From Anastatus disparis (Eukaryota > Arthropoda > Insecta > Hymenoptera > Eupelmidae), in contig JAFFSR010000351.1 of assembly GCA_017163975.1 (NCBI GenBank), positions 1,849,001 to 1,913,000 of the forward strand: a DNA stretch of 64,000 nt, read 5' to 3'. Under the pieces are notes generated by a model. The model was not told the origin of the DNA and made no database searches. It worked only from the letters and a program-made list of their open reading frames with translations. Position 1 is the first letter of the stretch; the number at the start of each line of letters is the position of its first letter. This document shows positions 44,778 through 55,142 of this stretch, piece by piece. Both the position numbers and the translations under genes were made by a program.

Positions 44778-45249
44778 CTATCTATCTTTGAGGTTTAACC
44801 ATCTACAGCCCATTTGGCCTAGTAAGTGACACCTCGACCACCTTTGTGTTCCGGTGTTTTCGCGTTCGAGACCATACCTCAATTTTCCCTAACTTCGGTA
44901 GGTGGTGTTCGATCGTGCAGGCTTATTTAGGCGGGGAGCATCGCTCGACTCATCCTTTTTAGCGCATCAGGAGCTCAACACCTACCCGGCAGAACGGTCC
45001 GGCTCAACTATAATAGTGGAACAGTCGCGTTCTGCCTTACTGGCCCTCGAGTGACTTTCATCGGTTTTTGTTAAAACCGAAAAAGGTCTCTCGGGGGTGG
45101 TCTACCGCGGTGTCAGTGAGCTCGGGACATCCTTCACTTTCAATATTTAAATTAAAAAATGGAGAAAAAATCCCGACCCCACCGGGATTCGAACCCCGGA
45201 CGCTCTGCGTGAGAGTCGGATGCTCTAGCCCCTGAGCCACCGCGGCTCT
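44778..45249 (-). mobile_element. tRNA-derived SINE, full length
   Basis: The element is a 472-bp minus-strand SINE with a tRNA-like head at 45,172-45,249, a unique body and a 3' end of GATAGATAG. It is flanked by the exact 17-bp direct repeat AATTGTGCATTTTATAT (44,761-44,777; 45,250-45,266). The head contains pol III A and B boxes; its acceptor and anticodon stems no longer pair well, so it is not a functional tRNA. An 81-codon ORF reading VAQGLEHPTLTQSV across the head is the usual spurious translation of a tRNA-like sequence. Confidence 0.85.
45185..45239 (-). promoter_or_regulatory. Internal RNA polymerase III promoter (A and B boxes)
   Basis: On the minus strand the A box TGGCTCAGGGG (45,229-45,239) matches TRGCNNAGYNGG apart from spacing, and the B box GGTTCGAATCC (45,185-45,195) is a perfect match. 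These would drive transcription of the SINE. Confidence 0.8.
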
Positions 45250-45266
45250 AATTGTGCATTTTATAT
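45250..45266. repeat. SINE target-site duplication (right)
   Basis: This is the second copy of the 17-bp duplication, next to the tRNA-like head. Confidence 0.9.
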
Positions 45267-45471
45267 AATATTTTATAAAAATTCTTGTGAATTTTACTAT
45301 CAAATTGAAATAAATAAACGAGAAATTCCTTTTGGTAATCCTGCAGGAAATTCTTGAAAATTTTCTGTGGAAAAATCTGAAGGAAACTCCATAGAAAATT
45401 ATATAGTCATAAATTTAGTTTTTCTACTGAATTATGTACCTAAAACTCTGTAGTACATTCGACAAATTATT

Positions 45472-46481
45472 CTTCTGTAGATTTTTCTGTAGAATTTTTT
45501 ATAGGTTTATTTGTAGATTTTTTTCATAAAGGGCAGGGTTTTTTATAATGAATAAGATTCAAAAAGATGCAGAGAATAAGAAAATTTTGTTCAGGTAATT
45601 CTGCAGGAAAATCTAAAAAAATTTCTGTATTTAAATGTGTAAGAGACCCTGCTAAACAATATATTTTTTTCATTTTCCAATGAAATATCTGAAGAAATAT
45701 CTGTAAATTTATCTTCATATTTCACTGTAGGATAACCTATATAATCTTCTAGAATATTTGTTGATCCTTCTATGGATTGTTCCACAAAGTCATTTTCTGA
45801 AATGACGATATTCAAAACCATCTTAAGGAAATACTACAAAATTTTCTAAATGCTGTCTTACAGAAAATTCGATAAATTTCTGAACAAAGCTCTTAGAAAA
45901 CCCTGCAGGAAATCGTGTAGGCGAAAAAACTTCAGGGATATTCACAAAAATTTCTGTAGTCACATCTTCAGTTTTCCTTCTGTAGATTTTTCTGTAGAAT
46001 TTTTTATAGGTTTATTTGTAGATTTTTTTCATAAAGGGCAGGGTTTTTTATAATGAATAAGATTCAAAAAGTTGCAGAGAATAAGAAAATTTTGTTCAGG
46101 TAATTCTGCAGGAAAATCTAAAAAAATTTCTGTATTTAAATGTGTAAGAGACCCTGCTAAACAATATATTTTTTTCATTTTCCAATGAAATATCTGAAGA
46201 AATATCTGTAAATTTATCTTCATATTTCACTGTAGGATAACCTATATAATCTTCTAGAATATTTGTTGATCCTTCTATGGATTGTTCCACAAAGTCATTT
46301 TCTGAAATGACGATATTCAAAACCATCTTAAGGAAATACTACAAAATTTTCTAAATGCTGTCTTACAGAAAATTCGATAAATTTCTGAACAAAGCTCTTA
46401 GAAAACCCTGCAGGAAATCGTGTAGGCGAAAAAACTTCAGGGATATTCACAAAAATTTCTGTAGTCACATCTTCAGTTTTC
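45472..46481. repeat. 505-bp tandem duplication
   Basis: Two copies (45,472-45,976 and 45,977-46,481) start at CTTCTGTAGATTTTTCTG and are almost identical; one difference is GATGCAGAG against GTTGCAGAG. Duplicated ORFs at 45,591-45,821 and 46,096-46,326 are identical in length, but no domain is recognisable. Short CTGTAGATTTTTCTGTAG motifs run through the flanks, so the duplication probably arose between such repeats. Confidence 0.95.
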
Positions 46482-46789
46482 CTACAGGATAATATACATA
46501 CAAAACTGCAGTATGTCCAATAAATTTTCCTTTAGTTTTTTCCTGTGAATTTCTCTTTAGTTTTTCCTACATATTATTTTCATAAGGGTGGCTGTCTTTT
46601 CTCAAATAAATATAAGTAATTACAGCGTTTAATCAAATATATTTTTTTAAATAGTGAATTCGTTAATGCTTGCAGAAAAAGTTATTTTTTAATATTAATG
46701 TATAATTTTATTAAAATCTTAGTTTGTTATACGATAGTGATGATCATTTATTACTTCCGATAGATCAGAAATATAATCTTTCGTGATAT
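46482..46789. other. AT-rich spacer, no gene
   Basis: The stretch has diverged TTTCCTACA motifs from the preceding repeat and then A/T-rich sequence. Nothing is supportable. Confidence 0.5.
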
Positions 46790-47053
46790 TCAAAAAACGT
46801 CAAACAAATTAAGTCTGTTTTTTATGTTACTGTGTATGTGAAAATAATTTACAGTTTGTAATTCCTTTTTTAAACTTTTTCGCAAATTCACTGCATTCAA
46901 TTTTATTCTTTGTTTTATTAAGTCCATAATAGTTAGCGGTAGTCCATTTATTGCTATCATTTTAATACAACCTTTGACTAATGTCTCTCTGTAATTTGTA
47001 CCGTCACTTATTCTACGACGCACAATGATCCAAAAGAGGCAATAGCTGCGCAA
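46790..47053 (-). pseudogene. hAT-like transposase fragment
   Basis: An 87-codon open stretch contains RRRISDGTNYRETLVKGCIK, MIAINGLPLTIMD and NAVNLRKSLKKELQ, which resembles the region after the BED finger in hAT transposases where the V/A-KMI-x-x-NGLPL-type motif precedes the catalytic core. No BED finger, catalytic DDE or C-terminal dimerisation domain is present. The assignment is from motif memory only. Confidence 0.4.
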
Positions 47054-47287
47054 AATCGAAAAAAAAAATTTTCTTTCAGCAATATTTTAATGCATTATTC
47101 CACCCCTAAATACTTTGAATAATGACTATTGAGTATATTCATTAAGAGGGAACGTAGAAAAAAATCCCTAGATAGCAAGTTTTTATGAAAATGAATAAAT
47201 AAAATTTATATTTTTTAATTAATTTATATCGTATATAAATTTTCTTTGTTTTACAAAACCAAGAAATATTTAATGTCACCTTGTACA

Positions 47288-47290
<3 letters not shown>

Positions 47291-47349
<59 letters not shown>

Positions 47350-47443
47350 GTACATAATTATATATATATATATATATAATGTACATAATTATATATATAT
47401 ATATATATATAATGTACATAATTATATATATATATATATATAT
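47291..47443. repeat. (AT)n microsatellite with TAATGTACATAATT interruptions
   Basis: AT runs are separated three times by AATGTACATAATT, giving a secondary repeat of about 40-50 bp. The 63-codon Ile-Tyr ORF over it is an artefact. Confidence 0.97.
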
Positions 47444-47831
47444 AACATACCCTGTAGGAATAAGAAAAGTTAGTATTTTCACCTAATGGTTAAGAATATA
47501 TAACTTCAAGATCATAAAAGTAATTTTGGCTATAGTTGGCCAAGTTGGGTTAAGCAAATATTGAAAATTTAATATTAAAAGAAGAATATCGCATTGTTTT
47601 TAGCTGCTCTAAATTGCCAGTTTCTGAAAAATACGATTTCAAGATTAAATTTCATTAATTTCTCAATTGTCCAATAAATTCTTCAATATTTAAATTACAT
47701 TTATGATTGGAAAAAAATAATTTCCATAACGATTATTTTGTATAAATGTTTGAATAAATCAGAAATAATATTTAGTTTTAACAACTTTTTTAATTATTTT
47801 GGACCGTTTATCTTCCGGTACAGTGTCTATA
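47444..47831. other. AT-rich spacer, no gene
   Basis: No repeat termini, coding frame or RNA feature is visible. Confidence 0.5.
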
Positions 47832-48250
47832 AAGTACACTAGATGGACACTTATTTGCAACCCCATATTCGCGCCTTTTTAAATATCCGCAACGTTATAC
47901 ACAGAGTTTTCAAAGTTTAATATTCATTTTCAAATTAATTATTACGACATTATCACGCAACTTCAGAGGTCAGGCTAAATTTCCATTTCGTAGTTTAGAA
48001 ATTACACTTTAAGTTTCTAAAATCTTTTTGGATTTTTAAGTTTTGCACGATTTTATGGATTTGAAAGAATGGTGGAAAATTAAAAAATCTGAATAATATT
48101 ATGTATTAAAAGCGTGATTTGTAAATTAAAAAGTTAAACCTAACCTAAATTCCGACGTTGCCTTAACGTCAACAATTCCATATGTGACGTTGCGGATATT
48201 CAAAAAGGCCCCAACATGGGGTTGCTAATGAGTGTTCGTTTAGTGTACTT
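47832..48250. mobile_element. 419-bp MITE with ~65-bp TIRs
   Basis: The left end AAGTACACTAGATGGACACT and inverted right end AAGTACACTAAACGAACACT continue as inverted copies through GCAACCCCAT and AATATCCGCAACGT. The target duplication is not clear. There is no ORF. Confidence 0.8.
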
Positions 48251-48360
48251 TTTCTTCTCAGGGTATTGGTTCAAAAGATTTGCAATAAATAACTGTTTAT
48301 TGAATCAAGTGGAGATCAGGATAAAAACAACAACATTCTCATAGTTGTAAATGAGTTTTT

Positions 48361-48400
48361 TATTGCAACGTTTCGTGATTGAATTACCACCTCTTCAGGC
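48361..48400 (-). other. Hammerhead-like motif, possible Penelope-type remnant
   Basis: The minus strand reads GCCTGAAGAG, then GTGGT-AATTCA-ATCAC, then GAAACGTTGCAA. This matches the hammerhead core layout (CUGANGA, stem II, GAAAC), with a 5-bp stem II and A in place of the usual U in CUGAUGA. Penelope-like elements carry such motifs in their terminal repeats. No Penelope coding sequence is nearby, so this is an isolated piece. Confidence 0.4.
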
Positions 48401-49257
48401 TAACAAAACAATACTAATCGGTATAGATATCAATATTTTTTAATTTAAATATAACATAATTTACGATTAAAATAGATAATACTAAAACTTAAATATTTTA
48501 AAAACATAGTAAAACACAATTCTATCAATATAAAGTGGCTCAAAGAACAGTACATTAAAGTTTCCAAATTGATGATAAAAATATAAGGTGTGCTCTACAC
48601 GTAAATTATTGTGGGGTACTTAATTCTTGACAATTTGTATTTGATTTGCAATAAAGTTGACGATATGTAAAACAATGTCATAAAAGAGTTCACAATATTT
48701 TTACAAGGTAAAAAGACTTTTCATTTATTATTTGTGTATTTTGTTATGAAAATTATAATACTAAATTGCACTAAATTAGGATTAGTTGGAACCTACCTAG
48801 AAAGTACGCTGCAGCTGAGTTAATAATAATCTTTAATTTATAGAATATTAATTTAAAATCACTATCCATTATAAAGGACTGAACTAGGTTTTGAGCTAAT
48901 TTCGACCTGTCTTAGTTCTACTGTGCTAGCATAGCAATTCTATAAAAAAAATTTTAACAATATTGTACCGGTATAAGCACAATATTAGGACACAACATTG
49001 TAATTATTTTATTTTTCTTGAATTTACTCTAGACAAAAATTATTTACATAACGAAAGATTTAAGAAATCGTGTCCATATTCTGTAAAGAATCAATGCTGT
49101 ATGCAATAAATTCATATTTGATCTTATTAGTTCATATGGTATCTTATATGTTAAGAGTAAAACAAAGAATTTTCGGATTTGTAGCAAGTATTTAGATGCA
49201 TAAAAAAAATGGGTAAAAATTTAATCACTTTATTTAATTAATTGTGATTTATTTTTT

Positions 49258-49308
<51 letters not shown>

Positions 49309-49390
49309 GGACACACGTGTATGTATATATATAGATTAATATTGTAACCCTAACACATTTAAGTTATTTTTTAAATTTTATTACATTTTT
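48401..49390. other. AT-rich spacer with an AT/AC microsatellite
   Basis: An (AT)n run lies at 49,261-49,299, followed by a short ACACACAC. Otherwise no gene or repeat terminus is visible. Confidence 0.5.
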
Positions 49391-49392
49391 TA

Positions 49393-49725
49393 GCAAACAG
49401 TAAAAGATATTTTTATGAAAAATTTCATATATTTAATGATCATTCACAAGTTAAAGCTATAACTGAAAAAATTGAAAAAGATGCAAATAAAAACGGATTA
49501 GAAGTTAAAAAGGACGCAGCTAGATTGTTTATTAAAAACTTTGAACAACGATGGGATCAATCAAATAGAATGCGGCAAAGATTCGAAGATAAAAATAAAA
49601 ATTGGTTAGATTCTCAATTGTATGAATGTTAAAAGAAAACTTGTGTTAAAGGAGGTCGAAAAAGGGCTTCGTTCAAAGATTTAACTAAATCACAGAAACA
49701 GAGAAGAACTTCTGGTAAATATTTT
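49393..49725 (+). pseudogene. Fragment of an unrecognised protein with a GR(K/P)-SF-DL motif
   Basis: The + strand reads an open frame from about 49,393 (NSKRYFYEKFHIFNDHSQ) to a TAA at 49,630-49,632, and continues in frame with GGRKRASFKDLTKSQKQRRT. Charged, helix-rich residues dominate (IEKDANKNGLEVKKDAARLF, FEQRWDQSNRMRQRFEDK). A GGRP-SF-S-RTKRRK pattern is, from memory, shared by uncharacterised insect proteins that may be transposon-borne. No start codon is evident. Confidence 0.35.
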
Positions 49726-49793
49726 ATAAAAAAACATGAAAGCCATAAGTCAGTATATCACGACAAATTTGAAATTGTATATGCTATTTCTAA

Positions 49794-49844
<51 letters not shown>

Positions 49845-49846
<2 letters not shown>

Positions 49847-51953
49847 GACATTTCACGCCAACTGATAGAGCAAAAAAATAAAAATCGTTGAAACTCTAAG
49901 AATTTATTCTTTTTGTTACCCAAAATATGTAAAAAAATTTTCAAGGATCTAGATTGAAAGGATCAACAGTTACAGGACCTTGAAATTTAGAAATTTTTCA
50001 AAATTTTTGAAAAAGTCCCAACTTTATCATTTTTTTTCTGAAAATCCTGATGTTTTAGAGAAAAATGCATAATAACACTTCTTGTTGTAAATGAAGAAGA
50101 GAGTTAGCAGGATTTTTACAGACCTGAATCTCGCAGTTTTCTGATTGGCTCTTATATGTAAAACATGGTTATTGAATTTATTTAATGTTTGCTACTGCCA
50201 AAATTGGCTCACCACTTCAGAAATTGCTTTTAGAGGGCTTATTTTTTTCTATTTTTTATTAACTTTAAAATTAATTTTGGTTCGTGTAAGCAAAAGTCAC
50301 CAATAAGGAGTTATCACAGTTTTAAATATACATTTTCATGTAAAATTTATTTTTCTTATTGAAAATAGCCTGTCACATACTAAACATGATCATCTGGTTT
50401 TAATATTCAAAAACTATTAAAATAAGTTTAAAAATCATTTAGTGAAATGTCATTTATCAGTTATAAGCCTAATTATTAATTAAGCAACACTCGTTATTAT
50501 TATAATTACAATCAATTTCAAAGGAAAATAAGAGTTATCCCAAAATCGAATAATTATTTTTCAATAAGAATTTACTTATTTCAAAGGATTAATTCATCAA
50601 TAAAAAAGAATAATTAGATAATCACTATTTTCCTTGCCTTAACTTTCTATAAAAAGTATCAGTAAAATGGAAAATGATGATATCATTTTGAAACATACGC
50701 TTAGAAGAAATGATAGAGACTTTTATTATAATAAATTACATTAAATGAGCTGTTATAATTAGAATACTGATTTTTAGATTAGCATTAATAATTTCATTAA
50801 TACAAGGTACATCTTGAGTAATGTTCATAGGTGCTACACGAGCAAAATGAAAAGTTTTCAAAGTTATTCAAGTACCAGGTCCTCTAATACTTTTTGCATT
50901 TAAAGCACCAACTGCAGTGACTGGTTCAATTTTTGCTTTCATATATTTTTTCTTGCTTGTATGAATAAATTCAAGAAGTTGTGATACAGTTAAACGTATA
51001 ATATACCTGTAAACTGGGACATCTGGATTGATATGTTGTCTGATCCTAGCAATTATAATTGCAACTGTTTTCAAAAATTGAGCTGATTTTTGCTTAAATT
51101 CCTAATTTACACAAGAATATTTCTCTGACATCAAAAGTTCAGGGGTTACTTTAATAATACTAGGGCTGTTTAATGGATTTTCAATTTTGTACGCTGATAT
51201 AGATTTAATATATCATCAAGAACTCTTTTATAATCAATAAGACAGTCTTTGCCTTCCATATACGTTGGATCCATAGAATCTACACGATAAAGAATTTAAA
51301 CAATATCAACAAAAGAATTTTCAACTGTCATATCATAATGTAAACTAAGATCTTCTAAACTCTTACCATTCTTCTTTGCGTGTATCCAGTTTCAGCAATT
51401 TTAACAGCTGTATCTAGAGCTGTTCATGGATCAAAATCCATTTTTCTTTCTCCACCCAATGAATATAATTTGAACTATATTTCTATTATTACATGAAAAT
51501 GTATATTTAAAACTGTGATAACTTCTTATTGGTGACTTTTGCTTATACAAACCAAAATTAATTTTAAAGTTAATAAAAAATAGAAAAAAATAAGCCTTCG
51601 AAAGCCAATTTTGGCAGCGGCAAACATTAAAAAATTTCAATAACCATGTTATACATATAAGAGCCAATCAGAAAACTGCGAGATTCAGGTCTGTGAAAAA
51701 TCCTGCTAACTCTCTTCTTCATTTACAACAAGAAGTTTTATTATGCATTTTTCTCTAAAACATCAGGATTTTCAGAAAAAAAATGATAAAGTTGGGACTT
51801 TTCCAAAAATTTTGAAAAATTTTCAAATTTCAAGGTCCTGTAACTCTTGATCCTTGAAAATTTTTTTACATATTTTGGGTAATAAAAAGAATAAATTCTT
51901 AGAGTTTCAACGATTTTTATTTTTTTGCTCTATCAGTTGGCGTGAAACGTCCC
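49845..51953. mobile_element. TIR element carrying an RNA polymerase III subunit fragment
   Basis: The left TIR 49,845-50,343 and right TIR 51,489-51,953 are inverted copies along about 465-500 bp at high identity. Both start GGGAC(A/G)TTTCACGCCAACTG. The element sits in an AT microsatellite, so a target duplication cannot be read. The 1,145-bp centre contains a decayed POLR3A-like segment (50,743-51,455) and no transposase. It is organised like a Pack-type element; superfamily unassigned. Confidence 0.8.
50743..51455 (-). pseudogene. POLR3A: RNA polymerase III largest subunit (RPC1) fragment
   Basis: The minus strand encodes, with indels and stops, a stretch of the RPC1 clamp/funnel to jaw region. 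DTAVKIAETGY and RRM-V-SLEDLSLHYDMTV match the GREGLVDTAVKTAETGY block; MDPTYMEGKDCLIDYKRVL follows; then RLTVSQLLEFIHTSKKKYM, KIEPVTAVGALNAKSI and [16 protein letters not shown], corresponding to the conserved [28 protein letters not shown] block. The combination SLEDL-YD and KRVL fits RPC1 rather than RPB1 or RPA1. No intron is apparent across about 235 residues, so the source may have been a cDNA or a single exon. Stops and at least one frameshift make it dead. Confidence 0.75.
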
Positions 51954-51983
51954 ACATATATATAATTTTTAATACTTTAATCC

Positions 51984-52270
51984 TTAGAGCATATAATACT
52001 GGAGGCAGCTTTGAATGCGCCATGCGCGTGGTTAAGTTGAGAAAGAGAAAGGTATATTGAGGTTGACGAATATCTCTTTTTCTCCGGCACGTGATTGGTT
52101 TGTTTTGTTTCCTACTCCTTTATCACATGACGGAGAGATAGAGATAGTTATCGACCTTAGTATATCTTTCAACCTTAGTATATCTTTCAACCTTAGTATA
52201 TCTTTCTCTTTCCCAACCTAACCACGCGCACGGTGCATTTAGAGCTGCCTCCAGTAGTATATGCTCTAAG
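51984..52270. mobile_element. 287-bp MITE, MULE-like, 9-bp flanking repeat
   Basis: The ends TTAGAGCATATAATACTGG and CCAGTAGTATATGCTCTAA are inverted and extend about 75 bp through GAGGCAGCT and GCGCGTGGTTA. CTTTAATCC is directly repeated at 51,975-51,983 and 52,271-52,279 with a 1-nt offset at the right end. A 9-bp duplication and long TIRs suggest Mutator-like elements (inference). An internal 18-bp unit (TTTCAACCTTAGTATATC) is repeated three times at 52,150-52,206. Confidence 0.75.
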
Positions 52271-52279
52271 CTTTAATCC

Positions 52280-53390
52280 ATAAAATATTTCCTTTATTAG
52301 CTTTGCGTAATGGAGAAAAAGAAATGTTAGTATTTGCTACTGCAAGTACCTTAAGAAAATATGGACAAATAAGGTAAAAGGGCGTATTATGATACGGTGT
52401 CCTATTTTTTGAGACAGTAATTGTAATATTAAAATTTAAACTTTGAAACAATATATATATATCAATAAGAAAATTATTTTAATAATTTTTAATAGCTACT
52501 TTGAAAAATAAGATGTTAAAAATATTAGTTTGGCTTACTAAATATTTTGAAAAAAATTATTGAATATTCCACTTTGAAACTTTTATCTAAGTAGGCGTGA
52601 ATATGAGAAGAAAGAGCGGAATTTTGTAATTTTTTTTTCGTATATTCGAAGATTAATGTGCTTTTAAGTATCAATGATTATTTGATTCATATTGTTATAG
52701 CTCGTAGTTTGTAATTTATTAAGTTATTTATAGAATAACTTTTAATTTAATTTTTTTAATAAGTATATCACGATATGTTCACTATTATTTACAATGTCCA
52801 TATTTATTAAACGCGGAATGGACTGTTTCATATTTCACGACCACGTGATTCGAATCTGCACGGATTATGAGACGAAAGTTTTAAGTAATATTTATTATTA
52901 TTTATTAACAAACAAAAAGTATTTATTTAAGATTATTAAACAAATATAAGTTATTAATTTTGATTTTAATTACGTTTGTTCTGAGGTAAGCATCTAAAGC
53001 ATGATAGAAGAAAATATTGAAAACTAACCTAAAAATATTGTTTGTTTGTATAAAGCAGACTTACTGATTGCAAAGTAATTACTTTAGATATTAGTTAATA
53101 GCTTTCGAAAATTGATTTCAGATCGAAAAGAATTAAAAAATTAAGAACGTTAATGAAAAAAAATCAAAATTGAAGAAAAATAAAAAAAATAATCCATGAT
53201 CGTAGTGAGCTATAGTCTAGGATTGTAGTGATACTATATTCATGTATTATAATATATTATAGTGATAAAGTATAGTTTCTTATATTATTTTCGCGCTACT
53301 ATAATCGAAGAAGATATTAATCATAATGTTTACATACTATAGGTCTATAGTTGGTCGTCTTATATTGTATTGATAGGTTTATAGTTTACA
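52280..53390. other. AT-rich spacer before the satellite, no gene
   Basis: No coding frame, RNA or repeat terminus is recognised. From about 53,190 the sequence picks up TATAGT-rich motifs that grade into the satellite. Confidence 0.5.
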
Positions 53391-55124
53391 GACTCATCGC
53401 TTATGGGTTTATGGTTTATAAGTTTATGGTTCATAAGCATATGGTTTATAAGTTTATGGGTTCATGCTTTATAAGTTTATGGTTCATAAGCATATGCTTT
53501 ATAAGTTAATGGGTTTATGGTTTATAAGTTTATGGTTTATGAGTTATGAGTTTATGGTTTATGAGTTTATGGTTTATAGGTTTATGGTTTATGGATTTAT
53601 ACTTTATGGGTTTATGGTTTATGGGTTTATGATTTATGAGTTTCTGGGTTCATGAGTTTATGGTTTATAGGTTTATGGCTCATAGGATTATGGGTTTATG
53701 GGTGTATAGGTTTATAGTTTATGGTTAATTATTTATGGGTTTATGGGTCTATCAATTATGGTTCATAGGTTTATGGTTCAAGTGCTTATGTTTTATGAGA
53801 TTCTTGCTTAACGGTTTATGGTTTACAGGCGCATGGTTTGTGGATCCAAAGGGTTTATGGTTTATGGTGTGATAGTTTAATTGATCCAAAGGGTTTATGG
53901 TTTATGGTGTGATAGTTTATGGGCTTATGGTTTATGAGCTCATGATTTATGAGTTTATGAGTTTATGAGTTATGGTGTATCAGTTTATGTTTTATGGATT
54001 TATAGATTATGGGTTCATAGTTTATTGGTTTCTGGTGTATAAGTTTATGTTTTATGGGTGTATGGATTATAAGTTAATGGTTTATGGGTTTATGGGTTTA
54101 TGGGTTTATGGTTTATGAGTTTATGGTTTATGGGTTTATAATTTATGGGTTTATGGTTCAGGGGTTTATAGTATATGGGTTTATAGTTTATAAGTTTATG
54201 GTTTATGGGTTTATAGTTTGAGTTTCTGATTAATTGGTTAATGGTTTATGAGTTTAGGGTTTGTGGGGTTATGGTTTATAGTTTATAGGTTTATGGTTTA
54301 TGGGTCTATGGTTTATGGGTTTATGGTTTATGAGTTCATGGTTTATGGGCTTATGGTTTATGGATTCAACAGGTTTATGGTTTATAAGCTCATAATTAAT
54401 GGGTTTATGGTGAATAAGTTTTTGGTTCATGGGTTTATGGTTTATGGGTTTATGGTTTATGGTTTCATGGTTTATGGGTTTATGGTTTCTGGGTTTATGG
54501 TTTATGGATTTGTAGTTTATTGTTTATGGGTTTATGGTTATCGTTTATGGGTCAACGGCTTTATAGATTATAGTTAATGGGTTTATGGTTTATGTGCTTA
54601 TGTCTTATGAGTTTCTGGTTCATGTGTTATAGTTTATGGGCTCATGATTTATGGATTTATGGCGTGTAAGTTTATGGTCCATAATTTTTATGGTCTATGG
54701 ATCTATGGGTTTATAGCTTTATGGTTTATGGGTTTATAGGTTTATGGTTTATGAGTGAATAGTTCAGGTATTTATAGTTTATGGTTTATAGGATTATAGC
54801 TTATGAGTTTATGGTCTTTGAGTTTATAGTTTATGGGTTTAAGGTTGATAGGTTTATGGTTTATGGGTTTCTAGTTAGTGGGTTTATGGTTTATGGATTT
54901 AAGGGTTATGGGTTCATGGCTTATGGGTTTATGGTTTATGGGTTTATGGCTTATGGGTTTATGGTTTATGGGTTTATAGTTTATGGGTTTATTGTTTATG
55001 AGCTTATGATTAATAAGTTTATGTATCTATAGATTCATGAGTTTATTGTTGGTGGTTTCTGAATTTAAGGTTTATAAATTTATGATTTATTAATTTATGG
55101 TTTCATAGTTTATAGGTTTCTGGA

Positions 55125-55142
55125 TTTATAGTTTATAAACTA
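55125..55142. repeat. Satellite orientation switch
   Basis: TATAGTTTATAAACTATA at 55,125-55,142 is palindromic. To its left the repeat is in the TTTATGG sense, to its right in the CCATAAA sense. Confidence 0.8.

Noticed and set aside
45172..45247. Functional tRNA gene (anticodon loop CTCTCAC)
   Set aside because: A and B boxes are good but acceptor and anticodon stems do not pair; the sequence is the head of a SINE with TSDs.
45058..45303. 81-codon ORF with VAQGLEHPTLTQSVRGSNPG
   Set aside because: This is a spurious translation of the tRNA-like SINE head seen in many genomes.
45591..46326. Duplicated 76-codon ORF as a small gene pair
   Set aside because: Identity reflects the 505-bp tandem duplication; no domain and AT-rich low-complexity composition.
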